DNA from: Planctomycetota bacterium
Lineage (GTDB): Bacteria > Planctomycetota > SZUA-567 > H5-PLA8
Reading direction: 5' to 3'
NCBI GenBank assembly: GCA_026184295.1
Contig: JAHCJK010000010.1
Span: 1 to 61,211 of the forward strand
DNA: 61,211 bases
The translations under genes were made by a program, and so were the position numbers. A model generated the notes under the pieces. It ran no database searches. It saw nothing but the letters and a program-made list of their open reading frames with translations, and was not told the origin of the DNA. Positions 24,974 through 33,622 of the stretch are shown one piece after another; position 1 is the first letter of the stretch; every line of letters starts with the position of its first letter.

Positions 24974-26950
24974 ATGCCGCACGATCACCTGAAGGAGATG
25001 GTCAACGACCAGACCGGCAAGGCCGGGTCGCAGATCATCGCTACGCTTATCGGCGGCATCCTGGTTCTGAACTCCTTCGTCGCGCAGTGGTTCTTTCCCG
25101 GGCAGCCGTTCTACGCCGATGCGCTGGCCTTCGTCGGCGCGCTGGTGCTCGGCGTCCCGCTGCTCAAGCACGCCGCGCAAGGCCTGTGGGAAGGCCACGC
25201 CCACATGGACGAACTCGTCGGCCTCGCGTTTCTCGCGGCCTTTGCGCAGGGCGCGTACGCGCGCAGCGACGGCCAGGCCGAAGGCGGCTACCAGGCGGCC
25301 GGCGCGATCGCCTTCTTCATGATCATCTCGACGCTGATCGAGAACCGCACCGCGCTGGGCGCGCGCGCGAGCATCGAGTCGCTGATCCGCATCACGCCCA
25401 CGCGCGCGCACAAGATCGACGGCGCGCACGAGGCCGAGATCGAAGCCAAGGACCTGAAGCCCGGCGACCGCGTGCGCGTCCGACCCGGCGACAACATCCC
25501 CGGCGACGGCCGCGTGGTCTCCGGCGCGAGCACCGTCAACCAGGCCAACATCACGGGCGAGTCGCTGCCGGTGGACAAGGCCGCGGGCGACGAGGTCTTC
25601 GGCGGGACGATCAACCTGACGGGCGTGATGGAAGTCGAGATCACCAAGGCCGGCGCCGACACTACGCTCGGCAAGGTGCAGGAATTGATCCTCCAGGCGG
25701 AGCGTTCGCGCGCGCCGATCATGCGCGTGATCGACCGTTACGCGATGTGGTACACGCCCACGGTCCTGATGCTCGCGGGCATCGTGCTCTTCTTTACCAA
25801 GAACATGAACAGCGTCGTCTCGCTGCTGGTGATCTCCTGCCCCTGCGCGATCGTGCTCGCCACGCCCACGGCCATGGTCGCGGCGCTCAGCGCCGCGGCG
25901 CGCCTGGGCATCCTGGTCAAGAACGTCACCGACCTGGAGACCGCGCGCAACCTGACCGCGATCGTCTTCGACAAGACCGGCACGCTCACCACCGGCGCGC
26001 TGACCGTCACGCGCCTATCGCCCGCGCCCGGCGTGGACGGCGCCGACCTGCTCGCAGCGGCCGTGGCCGTGGAGCAGCATTCCAAGCATCCGGTGGCGAA
26101 GGCGGTGGTCGAGATCGCCCGGAAGGCCCGCGTCGAACCGGGCGAGGCCGAAGGCTTCGAGGAAGTGAGCGGGCGCGGCGTGCGCGGTAAGGTGGGCGGG
26201 CAGGACGTGCTCGTCGGGCGCGCCAACTGGCTGATGGAACAGGGCATCGACGTCGCGGAGCTGGACACGGCCGGCGCCGACGGGATGAGCCTGCTCTTCG
26301 TCACCCGCGGCGGCAAGCCGCTCGGCTGGATCGGCCTGGAAGACCGCACGCGCCCCGAGGCCGCGCGCGCCATCGACGACCTGCGCGGGCAGGGCCTGCG
26401 GCAGCTCGTGATGGTCACCGGCGACCGCTGGAGCGTCGCGCGCCGCGTCTCCGCCGAGATGCATTGCACCGACGTCAAGGCCGAGGTGCTGCCGGGGCAG
26501 AAACTGGAGATCGTCGAAGACCTGAAGAGCCGCGGGCACACCGTCTGCGTGATCGGCGACGGCGTGAACGACGCGCCGGCGCTGGCCGCGGGGCACGTCG
26601 GCATCGCGATGGGCGCGGCGGGCAGCGACGTGGCGATCCATTCGGCCACCATCGCGCTGATGAACAGCAACCTCAACCGCGTGCCCTTCCTGATTCAGCT
26701 CTCGCGCGACCTCAACGGCGTGGTGAAGCAGAACCTGCTCCTGGGCGCGGGCTTTATCGTCGTCTTCGGGACGCTGGGCGCGGTAAAGCCCGACCTGGTG
26801 ACCCCGGTCATCGCCGCGATCCTGCACGTCTTCAGTTCGGTCTTCGTGATCTTCAATTCGGCGCGGCTGGTGCGCGCAGGCGAGCATTTGGACCAGGCTC
26901 CGGCGGCCGCGCGCCCTGCGGCGCTTCCCGCGAAGGAGGCGCTGGCGTGA
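24974..26950 (+). CDS. P1B-type heavy-metal translocating ATPase
   Basis: About 658 residues from ATG 24974; an in-frame TTG lies at 24956. Features in order: four N-terminal membrane helices, actuator TGES (NITGESLPVD), the metal-site CPC in transmembrane helix 6 (VISCPCAIVLATPTAM), DKTGTLTTG phosphorylation site, the HP motif of P1B pumps (HSKHPVAKAV), GDGVNDAPAL, and two final helices. CPC fits Cu, Zn or Cd export. The last helix reads HVFSSVFVIFNSARL, with His where Cu pumps usually have Met, so the metal is uncertain. There is no N-terminal heavy-metal-associated domain; only a short His-containing start (MPHDH). A chaperone or regulator gene is not adjacent. Confidence 0.9.
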   Translation: MPHDHLKEMVNDQTGKAGSQIIATLIGGILVLNSFVAQWFFPGQPFYADALAFVGALVLGVPLLKHAAQGLWEGHAHMDELVGLAFLAAFAQGAYARSDGQAEGGYQAAGAIAFFMIISTLIENRTALGARASIESLIRITPTRAHKIDGAHEAEIEAKDLKPGDRVRVRPGDNIPGDGRVVSGASTVNQANITGESLPVDKAAGDEVFGGTINLTGVMEVEITKAGADTTLGKVQELILQAERSRAPIMRVIDRYAMWYTPTVLMLAGIVLFFTKNMNSVVSLLVISCPCAIVLATPTAMVAALSAAARLGILVKNVTDLETARNLTAIVFDKTGTLTTGALTVTRLSPAPGVDGADLLAAAVAVEQHSKHPVAKAVVEIARKARVEPGEAEGFEEVSGRGVRGKVGGQDVLVGRANWLMEQGIDVAELDTAGADGMSLLFVTRGGKPLGWIGLEDRTRPEAARAIDDLRGQGLRQLVMVTGDRWSVARRVSAEMHCTDVKAEVLPGQKLEIVEDLKSRGHTVCVIGDGVNDAPALAAGHVGIAMGAAGSDVAIHSATIALMNSNLNRVPFLIQLSRDLNGVVKQNLLLGAGFIVVFGTLGAVKPDLVTPVIAAILHVFSSVFVIFNSARLVRAGEHLDQAPAAARPAALPAKEALA

Positions 26951-26970
26951 AGAACCCGCTCAAGCCTCGT

Positions 26971-27984
26971 TCAGCCGACTTCGCGCGTCTGGAAGAGCCC
27001 GATGGCCAGGCTGATCACGCCGCAGACGTACAGGCCGGTGTAGGCCGCGACCTGTCCCACGAACGAGAAGGGCAGCGCGCGCCCCTGCGAGAGCGCGTCG
27101 GCCTGCCAGAGGAACCCGAGGTTTGGGACCACGCGGTAGAAGAAGCCCGCGAACCAGTGGCCTTCGGCCGCGGAGCGCCCGAACAGGTAATCGCTGCTCA
27201 GTCCGACCATAAAGACGCCGGCGCAAACCAGCAGCGTCAGCACCTGGCCCAGCCGCACCGAGGCCGCGATGGCTACGGCGCTGATCAGGCCCAGCGCCAG
27301 GATCACCAGCAGGATGGCGATCCAGAGCTGGCCCTGAAAGTCGGTGCCGATGGGTTGGAAGCTCCAGTGCTTGCCCACCAGCAGCACCAGCCCGTACGCG
27401 GCGACCAGCAGCGGAATGAGCCACGCGGCGAGCGCCGAGGCGAAGACCCAGCGGTAGTAGTAATTCCCGAAGGCAGCCAGCCCGACGCCCAGCGCCAGCG
27501 CGCCGGCGCCGAAAAGCAGCACGGGCATGTCCAGTTCCTGGTCGGCGGTGGTCAGGACTTCGTGGCGCACGCCGAGCAGGAAGGCGATGGCCCACGCCAG
27601 GCCCGCGGCGGCAATCGCGCCGTAGACGCCCGCGAACTTGCCGAGCACGAAGGCGGCGCGTCCGATCGGCTTGCTGATGACCGTCAGCACCGTCTGGTTG
27701 GAGATCTCGCGGCTGAAGACGCCCGTGGCGCTGAAGGCCGCGAGCAGCAGGCCGGCGACGAACATGGTGCTGAGGCCCAGGTCCACGAGCATCTTGTTGT
27801 CGCCTTCGGTGTCGAGCGTGAAGGCGCAGATGGCCGGGTTGAGCGCCATCAGGAGCAGCGTGCCGAGCAGCAGCACCACGTAGACCGGCTGGCGGATGGT
27901 TTCGACGAAGGTGTTGCGCGCCACGGCCCAGATCTGCTGAAGCATGCGAATCGTTTTCACCCCGTGGTCGCGAAGCCTACCCAT
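26971..27984 (-). CDS. ABC-2 type permease
   Basis: About 337 residues, or 324 if translation begins at the ATG at 27945, which gives the more typical start MLQQIWAVARNTFVE. Seven or so hydrophobic segments are visible. The block FSREISNQTVLTVISKPIGR is shared with the permease at 33619 (LSNEIQDHRIFTVMSKPIGR), so the two are paralogues. ABC-2 permeases export lipids, polysaccharides, drugs or other solutes. It diverges from the SPFH/ABC operon that begins 54 bases away and may pair with that operon's ATPase. It ends 20 bases from the convergent metal ATPase. Confidence 0.8.
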   Translation of the reverse strand: MGRLRDHGVKTIRMLQQIWAVARNTFVETIRQPVYVVLLLGTLLLMALNPAICAFTLDTEGDNKMLVDLGLSTMFVAGLLLAAFSATGVFSREISNQTVLTVISKPIGRAAFVLGKFAGVYGAIAAAGLAWAIAFLLGVRHEVLTTADQELDMPVLLFGAGALALGVGLAAFGNYYYRWVFASALAAWLIPLLVAAYGLVLLVGKHWSFQPIGTDFQGQLWIAILLVILALGLISAVAIAASVRLGQVLTLLVCAGVFMVGLSSDYLFGRSAAEGHWFAGFFYRVVPNLGFLWQADALSQGRALPFSFVGQVAAYTGLYVCGVISLAIGLFQTREVG

Positions 27985-28037
27985 TCTACTACGAACCGGC
28001 GCGTTGTCAGTTCGAGGAAAGCGCGGAGGGCCGCGGC

Positions 28038-30068
28038 ATGAACGGCGCTTCGCAGCCTTACGAACGCGCGGTGGGCGGCGCGCTGCTGGGCCTGGCGGTG
28101 CAGGCGGCCTGCGCCGGGGTTTTTCTGGGCCTGGGGTTGTGGACCCACGAGCCCGCGCTGCTGGCCGCGGCCTGGATGGCCGGGGCCGGGCTGCCGCTGT
28201 GGGCCGTGCTCGCCATCGTCCACCAGCAGCACCGCCTGGAACGCATCGAGGCGCTCGAGGCCGACCAGCTTGCGCGGCGCCCGGGCGTCGAACAGACCAT
28301 CTTCGAACGCACCGGCGACGATCTCTCGGTCGCGCGCCGGCGCCTCGACCAGCTCTTTAAATGGGTCCTGCCGCTGGCGAGCCTGCTCGTGGGCGCCTGC
28401 CTGGCGGGCGTGGGCCTTTGGCTGGCGGCATCGAATCTTCCGCGAGCCGACGCGCGGTACGAACCGCAGCCGCTCGCCTACGACGCGCTGGTGGCGATGG
28501 CCTTCTGCGCCGGGCTGGCGCTGCTCGGCTTTCTGGTCGGACGCTTCCTGGCCGGCCTGGCCCATGTAAAGGAATGGCAGCTCCTGCGCGGCGGCGCGGG
28601 CTTCCTGATGGGCGCGGTGGTGCTCGCGGTGGCGCTGACGGCCGGGCTCGGCGCGGCGCGTTACGAGATCGCGTGGCCGCTGCGCTGGCTGGCCGTGCTC
28701 GTGCCCGCCTTCATGGTGCTGATCGGCGCGGAAATCCTGCTGAACCTGGTGCTGAACGTCTACCGCCCGCGCAAGCCGGGCGAGACCCCGCGCGCGGCCT
28801 TCGATTCGCGCGTGCTGGGCCTGCTGACGACGCCCGAGGGCTTGGCCAAGGCCTTCGCCGACGCGGTGAATTACCAGTTCGGCTTCGAGGTCACCCACAG
28901 TTGGTTCTGGCACCTGCTGGGCCGGGCGGCACTTCCGCTGCTCGGCTTCGCCGTCGGCGTCCTGCTGCTGCTCTCCTGCCTGGTCTACGTCGAACCGCAC
29001 CAGCAGGCGCTCGTGACCACCTTCGGACGGCTGGACGCCGAACCTTCGGACCCCGGCCTGCACGTCAAATGGCCCTGGCCGCTCGCCCGCGCCGAACTCT
29101 TCGACGTCGCGCGCGTACATGAAGTGCGCATCGGCTCCGTCGAGGACCTGAAGGAAGGCGAACCGATCCTCTGGACCAACCAGCATTCGGTCAAGGACGA
29201 GGGCCTGCTGATCGTCGCGGCCGCGCAGCGCGAGGCCAAGGCCGAAGGCGGGAGCACGCACCGCGCGCCGGGCATCGCGCTGGTGGTGGCCGACTTTTCG
29301 CTCCAGTACCGCATCCGCGACCTCCCGAAGTTCGCGGTCTCCGGCTCGCAGGAAGGCGTCGAGAACTGGCTGCGCTGCATGGCCGAACGCGAGGTCACCG
29401 CGATGCTGTACAGCCTCGACGAACAGCAGGTGCTCGGCCCCGCGCGCCTGAAGGCCGGCGACGCGCTGCGCGAACGCATCCAGGCGGCTTCCGACCAAAA
29501 AGGCCTGGGCGTCGAGGTGCTCTTTGCCGGGCTGGTGGGCGTCCATCCGCACGCCAAGGCCGCCGTCGCCTACCACGAATCGGTGCGCGCGCTTCAGGAG
29601 AAGGAAACCGCCGAGGAACACGCGCGTCGCGACCGCATCAAAGTGCTCTCCGAAGCCGCCGGTTCGCCCGAGCAGGCCGAGGCGCTCGTCGGCGAGATCG
29701 AGAAGCTGGAACAGATGAAGATGAGCGGCGAGCCCGCGGAGTCCATCGCCGCGCAGGAGGCCGCGATCGAGAAACGCATGCGCGAGGGCGCCGGGCAGGC
29801 CGCGCAGTCGCTGGCCGCCGCCGAGTCCGAACGCTGGATGCGCGAGAACCGCGAACGCGGCAACGCCGAACGCTTCATGAAGGAGGTGCTCGCGTACCGC
29901 GCTTCGCCGCGCTACTTCGTGACGCGCCGCTACCTGGAGGCGCTCGCCGGGGGCCTGGCCACCGCGCGCAAGTACGTGCTCGTGGCCGAACGGGACAAGC
30001 TGACCATCCGCATGGATTTCAAGGACGAGGACGTGACGCTGCCGCTCGACGTCGCGCCCAGGAAGTGA
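28038..30068 (+). CDS. Polytopic SPFH (band 7) protein
   Basis: 676 residues. About seven membrane helices occupy residues 10-320, far more than the single anchor usual for HflK or stomatin. The last one (LPLLGFAVGVLLLLSCLVYV) leads directly into an SPFH domain (VEPHQQALVTTFGRLD ... GLHVKWPWPLARAELFD). A charged helical segment follows (about 510-620, rich in Glu, Ala, Arg), then an ending typical of HflK (YLEALAGGLATARKYVLV). SPFH proteins form large oligomeric cages at membranes. This is the first gene of the unit; the next starts 22 bases later and is also SPFH. Its N-terminal helix bundle has no family I can name. Confidence 0.8.
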   Translation: MNGASQPYERAVGGALLGLAVQAACAGVFLGLGLWTHEPALLAAAWMAGAGLPLWAVLAIVHQQHRLERIEALEADQLARRPGVEQTIFERTGDDLSVARRRLDQLFKWVLPLASLLVGACLAGVGLWLAASNLPRADARYEPQPLAYDALVAMAFCAGLALLGFLVGRFLAGLAHVKEWQLLRGGAGFLMGAVVLAVALTAGLGAARYEIAWPLRWLAVLVPAFMVLIGAEILLNLVLNVYRPRKPGETPRAAFDSRVLGLLTTPEGLAKAFADAVNYQFGFEVTHSWFWHLLGRAALPLLGFAVGVLLLLSCLVYVEPHQQALVTTFGRLDAEPSDPGLHVKWPWPLARAELFDVARVHEVRIGSVEDLKEGEPILWTNQHSVKDEGLLIVAAAQREAKAEGGSTHRAPGIALVVADFSLQYRIRDLPKFAVSGSQEGVENWLRCMAEREVTAMLYSLDEQQVLGPARLKAGDALRERIQAASDQKGLGVEVLFAGLVGVHPHAKAAVAYHESVRALQEKETAEEHARRDRIKVLSEAAGSPEQAEALVGEIEKLEQMKMSGEPAESIAAQEAAIEKRMREGAGQAAQSLAAAESERWMRENRERGNAERFMKEVLAYRASPRYFVTRRYLEALAGGLATARKYVLVAERDKLTIRMDFKDEDVTLPLDVAPRK

Positions 30069-30090
30069 CGCCGGACGAAGGAGTGATGCG

Positions 30091-31023
30091 ATGAAGAATA
30101 AATCCGCCGTGCTGCTCGGAGCGCTCGTCGCGCTCTTCCTCGTGGTCTACATGGTCACGTACGAAGTGCGCTTCGACGAGTCCGCGCTGGTGACGACCTT
30201 CGGGCGCGCCGGCGAAAACTCCGTGGTCAACGCCGACGGCAAGAGCGCCGGCCTGGGCTTCAAGTGGCCGTGGCCGGTGCAGGATGTCCGCCGCTACACC
30301 ACCAGCACGCAGGTGCTGGAAGCGCCGCTGGAACAGCAGCAGACCCGCGACAGCCAGGCCGTCGTGGTCAACGATTACGTCGCGTGGCGCATCGCCAACC
30401 CGCTGGAATTCGAACGCTCGCTCCGTTCCATCGGCGCGGCGGAGGAACAGCTCCGCAACCGCCTGCGCACGGCCCGCGCGGTGATCAACCAGTACACCTT
30501 CGACGAACTGACCAACCGCGACCCGGCCAAGCTGAAGCTCGCCGACGTCGAGAAGGCCATGCTCGAGAACCTGCAGAAGGAAGTGAACGCGAAGGCCTAC
30601 GGCATCGAGATCAAGGACGTTGGGATCAAGCGCCTGGTCCTGCCCGGCGACGTGACGGAGAAGGTCTTCGAACGCATGCGCAGCACGCGCCAGATGCTGG
30701 CGCAGAGCGCCCGCAGCGAAGGCGACGCGATGGCCAGCAACATCCGCAAGCAGGCGGAGACTTCGCGCAACACGATCATGGCCTTTGCCGAACGCCGCGC
30801 GCAGGCGATCCGCGCCGACGGCGACGCGGCCGCCGCGGGGTACTACAAATACTTTAAAGAGAACGAGGAGTTCGCGATCTTTCTGCGCAAGATCGAAGGT
30901 CTGAAGCAGACGCTGAGCCACAACTCGACCTTCCTGCTCGACACCCGGACCGCGCCGTTCGACCTGCTGGGCGCGCCGAACGGCGAGGCCGTTCCGCCCA
31001 AGCCGACCGACGGCGCGAAATAG
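30091..31023 (+). CDS. SPFH protein, HflC-like
   Basis: 310 residues with one N-terminal helix (about 6-24). The SPFH domain starts YEVRFDESALVTTFGRAG and continues GLGFKWPWPVQDVRRY. It includes the HflC-type blocks GIEIKDVGIKRLVLP and VFERMRSTRQMLAQSARSEG, followed by the long helix IRKQAETSRNTIMAFAERRAQAIRADGDAAAAGYYKYF. In E. coli, HflC and HflK form a cage around the FtsH protease. No ftsH is in the window, and here the partners are two other SPFH proteins and an ABC exporter. GAAGGAG precedes the ATG. Confidence 0.88.
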   Translation: MKNKSAVLLGALVALFLVVYMVTYEVRFDESALVTTFGRAGENSVVNADGKSAGLGFKWPWPVQDVRRYTTSTQVLEAPLEQQQTRDSQAVVVNDYVAWRIANPLEFERSLRSIGAAEEQLRNRLRTARAVINQYTFDELTNRDPAKLKLADVEKAMLENLQKEVNAKAYGIEIKDVGIKRLVLPGDVTEKVFERMRSTRQMLAQSARSEGDAMASNIRKQAETSRNTIMAFAERRAQAIRADGDAAAAGYYKYFKENEEFAIFLRKIEGLKQTLSHNSTFLLDTRTAPFDLLGAPNGEAVPPKPTDGAK

Positions 31024-31042
31024 GAGCCGCACCGAGACCGCG

Positions 31043-32443
31043 ATGGCCGAACCGAACGCCCCAACCCCGCCGTCCCCAGGCCACGAGCATGGCCACGGGC
31101 ACGCGCACGACCATGGTCACGACCACGGCCATGCGCACGATCACGCGCAGGGGCACGACCACGCGCACGGCGGCGGCGACCTGTTCGCGCATCCGCATTT
31201 CCACGCCGAACCCGAGAAGCCGGGCTTCGAGAAGGAACTCGACCCCGCCAACCGTTCGCTCTCGGAGGCCCTGCGAGTCAGCTTCGCGATTTTGAAAGTC
31301 GTGATGATTCTGCTGGTGCTCGCGTTCCTTTTCGGGCGCTGGGTCGAAGTGAAGGAAGGCGAGGCCGCCGTGCGGCTGCGCTTCGGCGCCGTGCAGGGCG
31401 AGGCCGGCCAGCGCGTGCTCGAGCCCGGCTGGCACTTCGCGCTGCCCGAAGGGATCGATCGCATCGTCAAGGTGCCCACGACCGAACAGCGCGTCTCGAT
31501 CGACAAGGCCTTCTGGTTCGAGGTCCCGCCGGGCGAGGAGACGAAGGAACTCGATCAGTTGCGCCTGCCGCATCGCGAAGGCCTGACGCCCGGCAAGGAC
31601 GGCTCGCTGGTGACCGCCGACAAGAACATCGTCCACGGCCAGTGGCTGGTCTCGTACCGCATCGACAAGCGCCAGGCCGAGACGTTCGTCCAGCACACGG
31701 GCACCTTGAAAGCCGCCGAGAACCTGGTGCGCAACGCGTCCGAACGCGGCATCGTGGCCGTGACCGCGCGCACGACGGCCGACGCGTTTATCGGCGCGAA
31801 CATCGACTTGCCGGGCATCCGTGCCGCGATTCAGGACGCCCTGGACCGCGTGGACGCCGGCGTCACCGTCACCGGCGTGCTGCTGAAAGCGCGCACGGCG
31901 CCGCTCGAGACGCGCGCGGACTTTTCCGCCGTCAGCAGCGCCGAGAGCGAACGCGCGCAGAAGATCGCCGACGCGCGGCAGGAGGAATCGCGGGTGCTCA
32001 GCGAGGCCGCCGGCGGTTCGTACAAGGAATTCATGGCCCTGATCGAGGACTTCCGTTCGGCCCGCGCGCGCGGCGACGAGAAGGCCGTCGCGCTGGCCGA
32101 CAAGCGCATCCAGGAAGCTTTCGACAACGCGCGCCGCGACCAGGGGCAGGTCTACCAGGTGATCCAGGACGCCTACCAGTACCGCACGCGCGTGGTGGAA
32201 GAAGTCCGCGCCGAGGCCGAGACCTTCAAGCGCCTGCTCCCGCAGTATCTCGAAAACCCGCGCATCTTCCGCGAACGCCTGATGCAGGACGCGCGCCAGA
32301 CGCTCTTCGCGGGCGACGTGGAGACCTTCTACCTTCCGCCCGACACCAAGGAACTGTACCTGGAGCTGAACCGCAATCCGGAGATTCGCCGCGCGCGCGA
32401 GGCGGAACGGTACAAACTCGAACAGGCCCGGCCGAAGGACTAG
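31043..32443 (+). CDS. SPFH protein, HflK-like, with His-rich N-terminus
   Basis: 466 residues. Residues 14-56 hold 17 histidines in (G/A/D)H repeats, a likely metal-binding segment facing the cytoplasm. One membrane helix (about 80-102) precedes the SPFH domain (GEAAVRLRFGAVQ, PGWHFALPEGIDRIVKVP), which carries an insert around 150-180. A long helical region follows (about 300-440), with FSAVSSAESERAQKIADARQEESRVLSEAAG. This last region matches HflK-type proteins. It probably hetero-oligomerises with the two preceding SPFH proteins. His-rich heads are also seen in metal transporters, and a P1B metal pump lies 4 kb upstream, but no functional link is shown. Confidence 0.85.
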   Translation: MAEPNAPTPPSPGHEHGHGHAHDHGHDHGHAHDHAQGHDHAHGGGDLFAHPHFHAEPEKPGFEKELDPANRSLSEALRVSFAILKVVMILLVLAFLFGRWVEVKEGEAAVRLRFGAVQGEAGQRVLEPGWHFALPEGIDRIVKVPTTEQRVSIDKAFWFEVPPGEETKELDQLRLPHREGLTPGKDGSLVTADKNIVHGQWLVSYRIDKRQAETFVQHTGTLKAAENLVRNASERGIVAVTARTTADAFIGANIDLPGIRAAIQDALDRVDAGVTVTGVLLKARTAPLETRADFSAVSSAESERAQKIADARQEESRVLSEAAGGSYKEFMALIEDFRSARARGDEKAVALADKRIQEAFDNARRDQGQVYQVIQDAYQYRTRVVEEVRAEAETFKRLLPQYLENPRIFRERLMQDARQTLFAGDVETFYLPPDTKELYLELNRNPEIRRAREAERYKLEQARPKD

Positions 32444-32449
32444 CGGCGC

Positions 32450-33622
32450 ATGGTGGCCAACGCGCAGACGCCCGTGATCGAATGCCGCGGCCTGACCAAG
32501 GTCTTCAAGGACTTCTGGCTGCGCCCGCGCGTCACCGCCGTGGACGGCCTCGACCTCGTCATCGAACCGCACCAGGTCTTCGGGCTGCTGGGACCCAACG
32601 GCTCGGGCAAATCGACGACGATCAAAATGATCCTCGGGCTGCTCTTCCCGACCAAGGGGCGCATCGCGATCTTCGGGAAGCTGCCGACCGATGTCGAGAC
32701 CAAGGCGCGCATCGGGTATCTGCCCGAGGAGTCGTACCTGTACCGGTTCCTCAACGCGCGCGAGACGCTCGATTTTTACGGGCGCATCTTCAATCTGCCG
32801 CGGAGCGAACGGAACAAGCGCATCGACATGCTGCTGGAGATGGTCGGTCTCGAAGGCGTGCAGCGCCGCCCCGTCGGCGAGTATTCCAAGGGCATGCAGC
32901 GCCGCATCGGGCTGGCGCAGGCGCTGATCAACGACCCGGACCTGCTGATTCTCGACGAACCCACCACGGGCCTCGACCCGCTCGGCACGCGCCAGATCAA
33001 GGACCTGATCCTGCATCTCAAGCAGCGCGGCAAGACCGTGCTGCTCTGCAGCCACCTGCTGGCCGACGTGGAAGATGTCTGCGACCGCGTGACCGTGCTC
33101 TACGGCGGGCGCATCCGCGCGCTCGGCACCATCGAGGAACTGCTCAGCGTCAGCGACTCGACGCAGATCGAGACCGAGCGGCTCGAACCGGCGCTGGTGG
33201 CCAAGGTGCGCGAACTGATCGAGAAGGAGCACCGCAAGGTCCACAAGGTCGAGGCCCCGCGCCGCAAGCTCGAGGCGCTTTTCCTGGAGATCGTCCAGAA
33301 GGCCCTGAGCGAAGGCGCGGCCACCAGCGGCGCGAAGACCGGCGGGGCCGTGGCCGAATTCCTGGCCGCCGGCGCGGCGCCCGCGCCCGCCGACGAAGGC
33401 CGGCAGGTGATCGCGGGGCTCGTCGAGGCCGCCAAGCCCGCGCCGCCGCCCGAAGTCTCGAAACCGGAACCGGCCGCGCCTGCCGCCGACGCGCGCGTGC
33501 TGGACGCGCTCACCGCGCCCAAGCCTGAGGCGAAGCCGGCCTCCGAAGAGAAGCCGTCGCCGCCGAAGGCCGTGGACCGCTCCGTCATCGACGACCTGCT
33601 CAAGAAAGACGATCCGTCATGA
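32450..33622 (+). CDS. ABC transporter ATP-binding protein
   Basis: 390 residues. Walker A is GPNGSGKST, the Q-loop region GYLPEE, the signature YSKGMQRR (a common ABC-2 variant of LSGGQ), Walker B LLILDEP, and the switch His is in LLCSHLL. The ATPase core covers about 1-225. A charged segment (about 245-290) and a Pro/Ala-rich tail ending ASVIDDLLKKDD-like acidic/basic residues extend it by about 130 residues, unusual for the family. The tail may contact the permease or SPFH partners. It starts 6 bases after the previous stop and overlaps the permease start by four bases (ATGA). Confidence 0.92.
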   Translation: MVANAQTPVIECRGLTKVFKDFWLRPRVTAVDGLDLVIEPHQVFGLLGPNGSGKSTTIKMILGLLFPTKGRIAIFGKLPTDVETKARIGYLPEESYLYRFLNARETLDFYGRIFNLPRSERNKRIDMLLEMVGLEGVQRRPVGEYSKGMQRRIGLAQALINDPDLLILDEPTTGLDPLGTRQIKDLILHLKQRGKTVLLCSHLLADVEDVCDRVTVLYGGRIRALGTIEELLSVSDSTQIETERLEPALVAKVRELIEKEHRKVHKVEAPRRKLEALFLEIVQKALSEGAATSGAKTGGAVAEFLAAGAAPAPADEGRQVIAGLVEAAKPAPPPEVSKPEPAAPAADARVLDALTAPKPEAKPASEEKPSPPKAVDRSVIDDLLKKDDPS

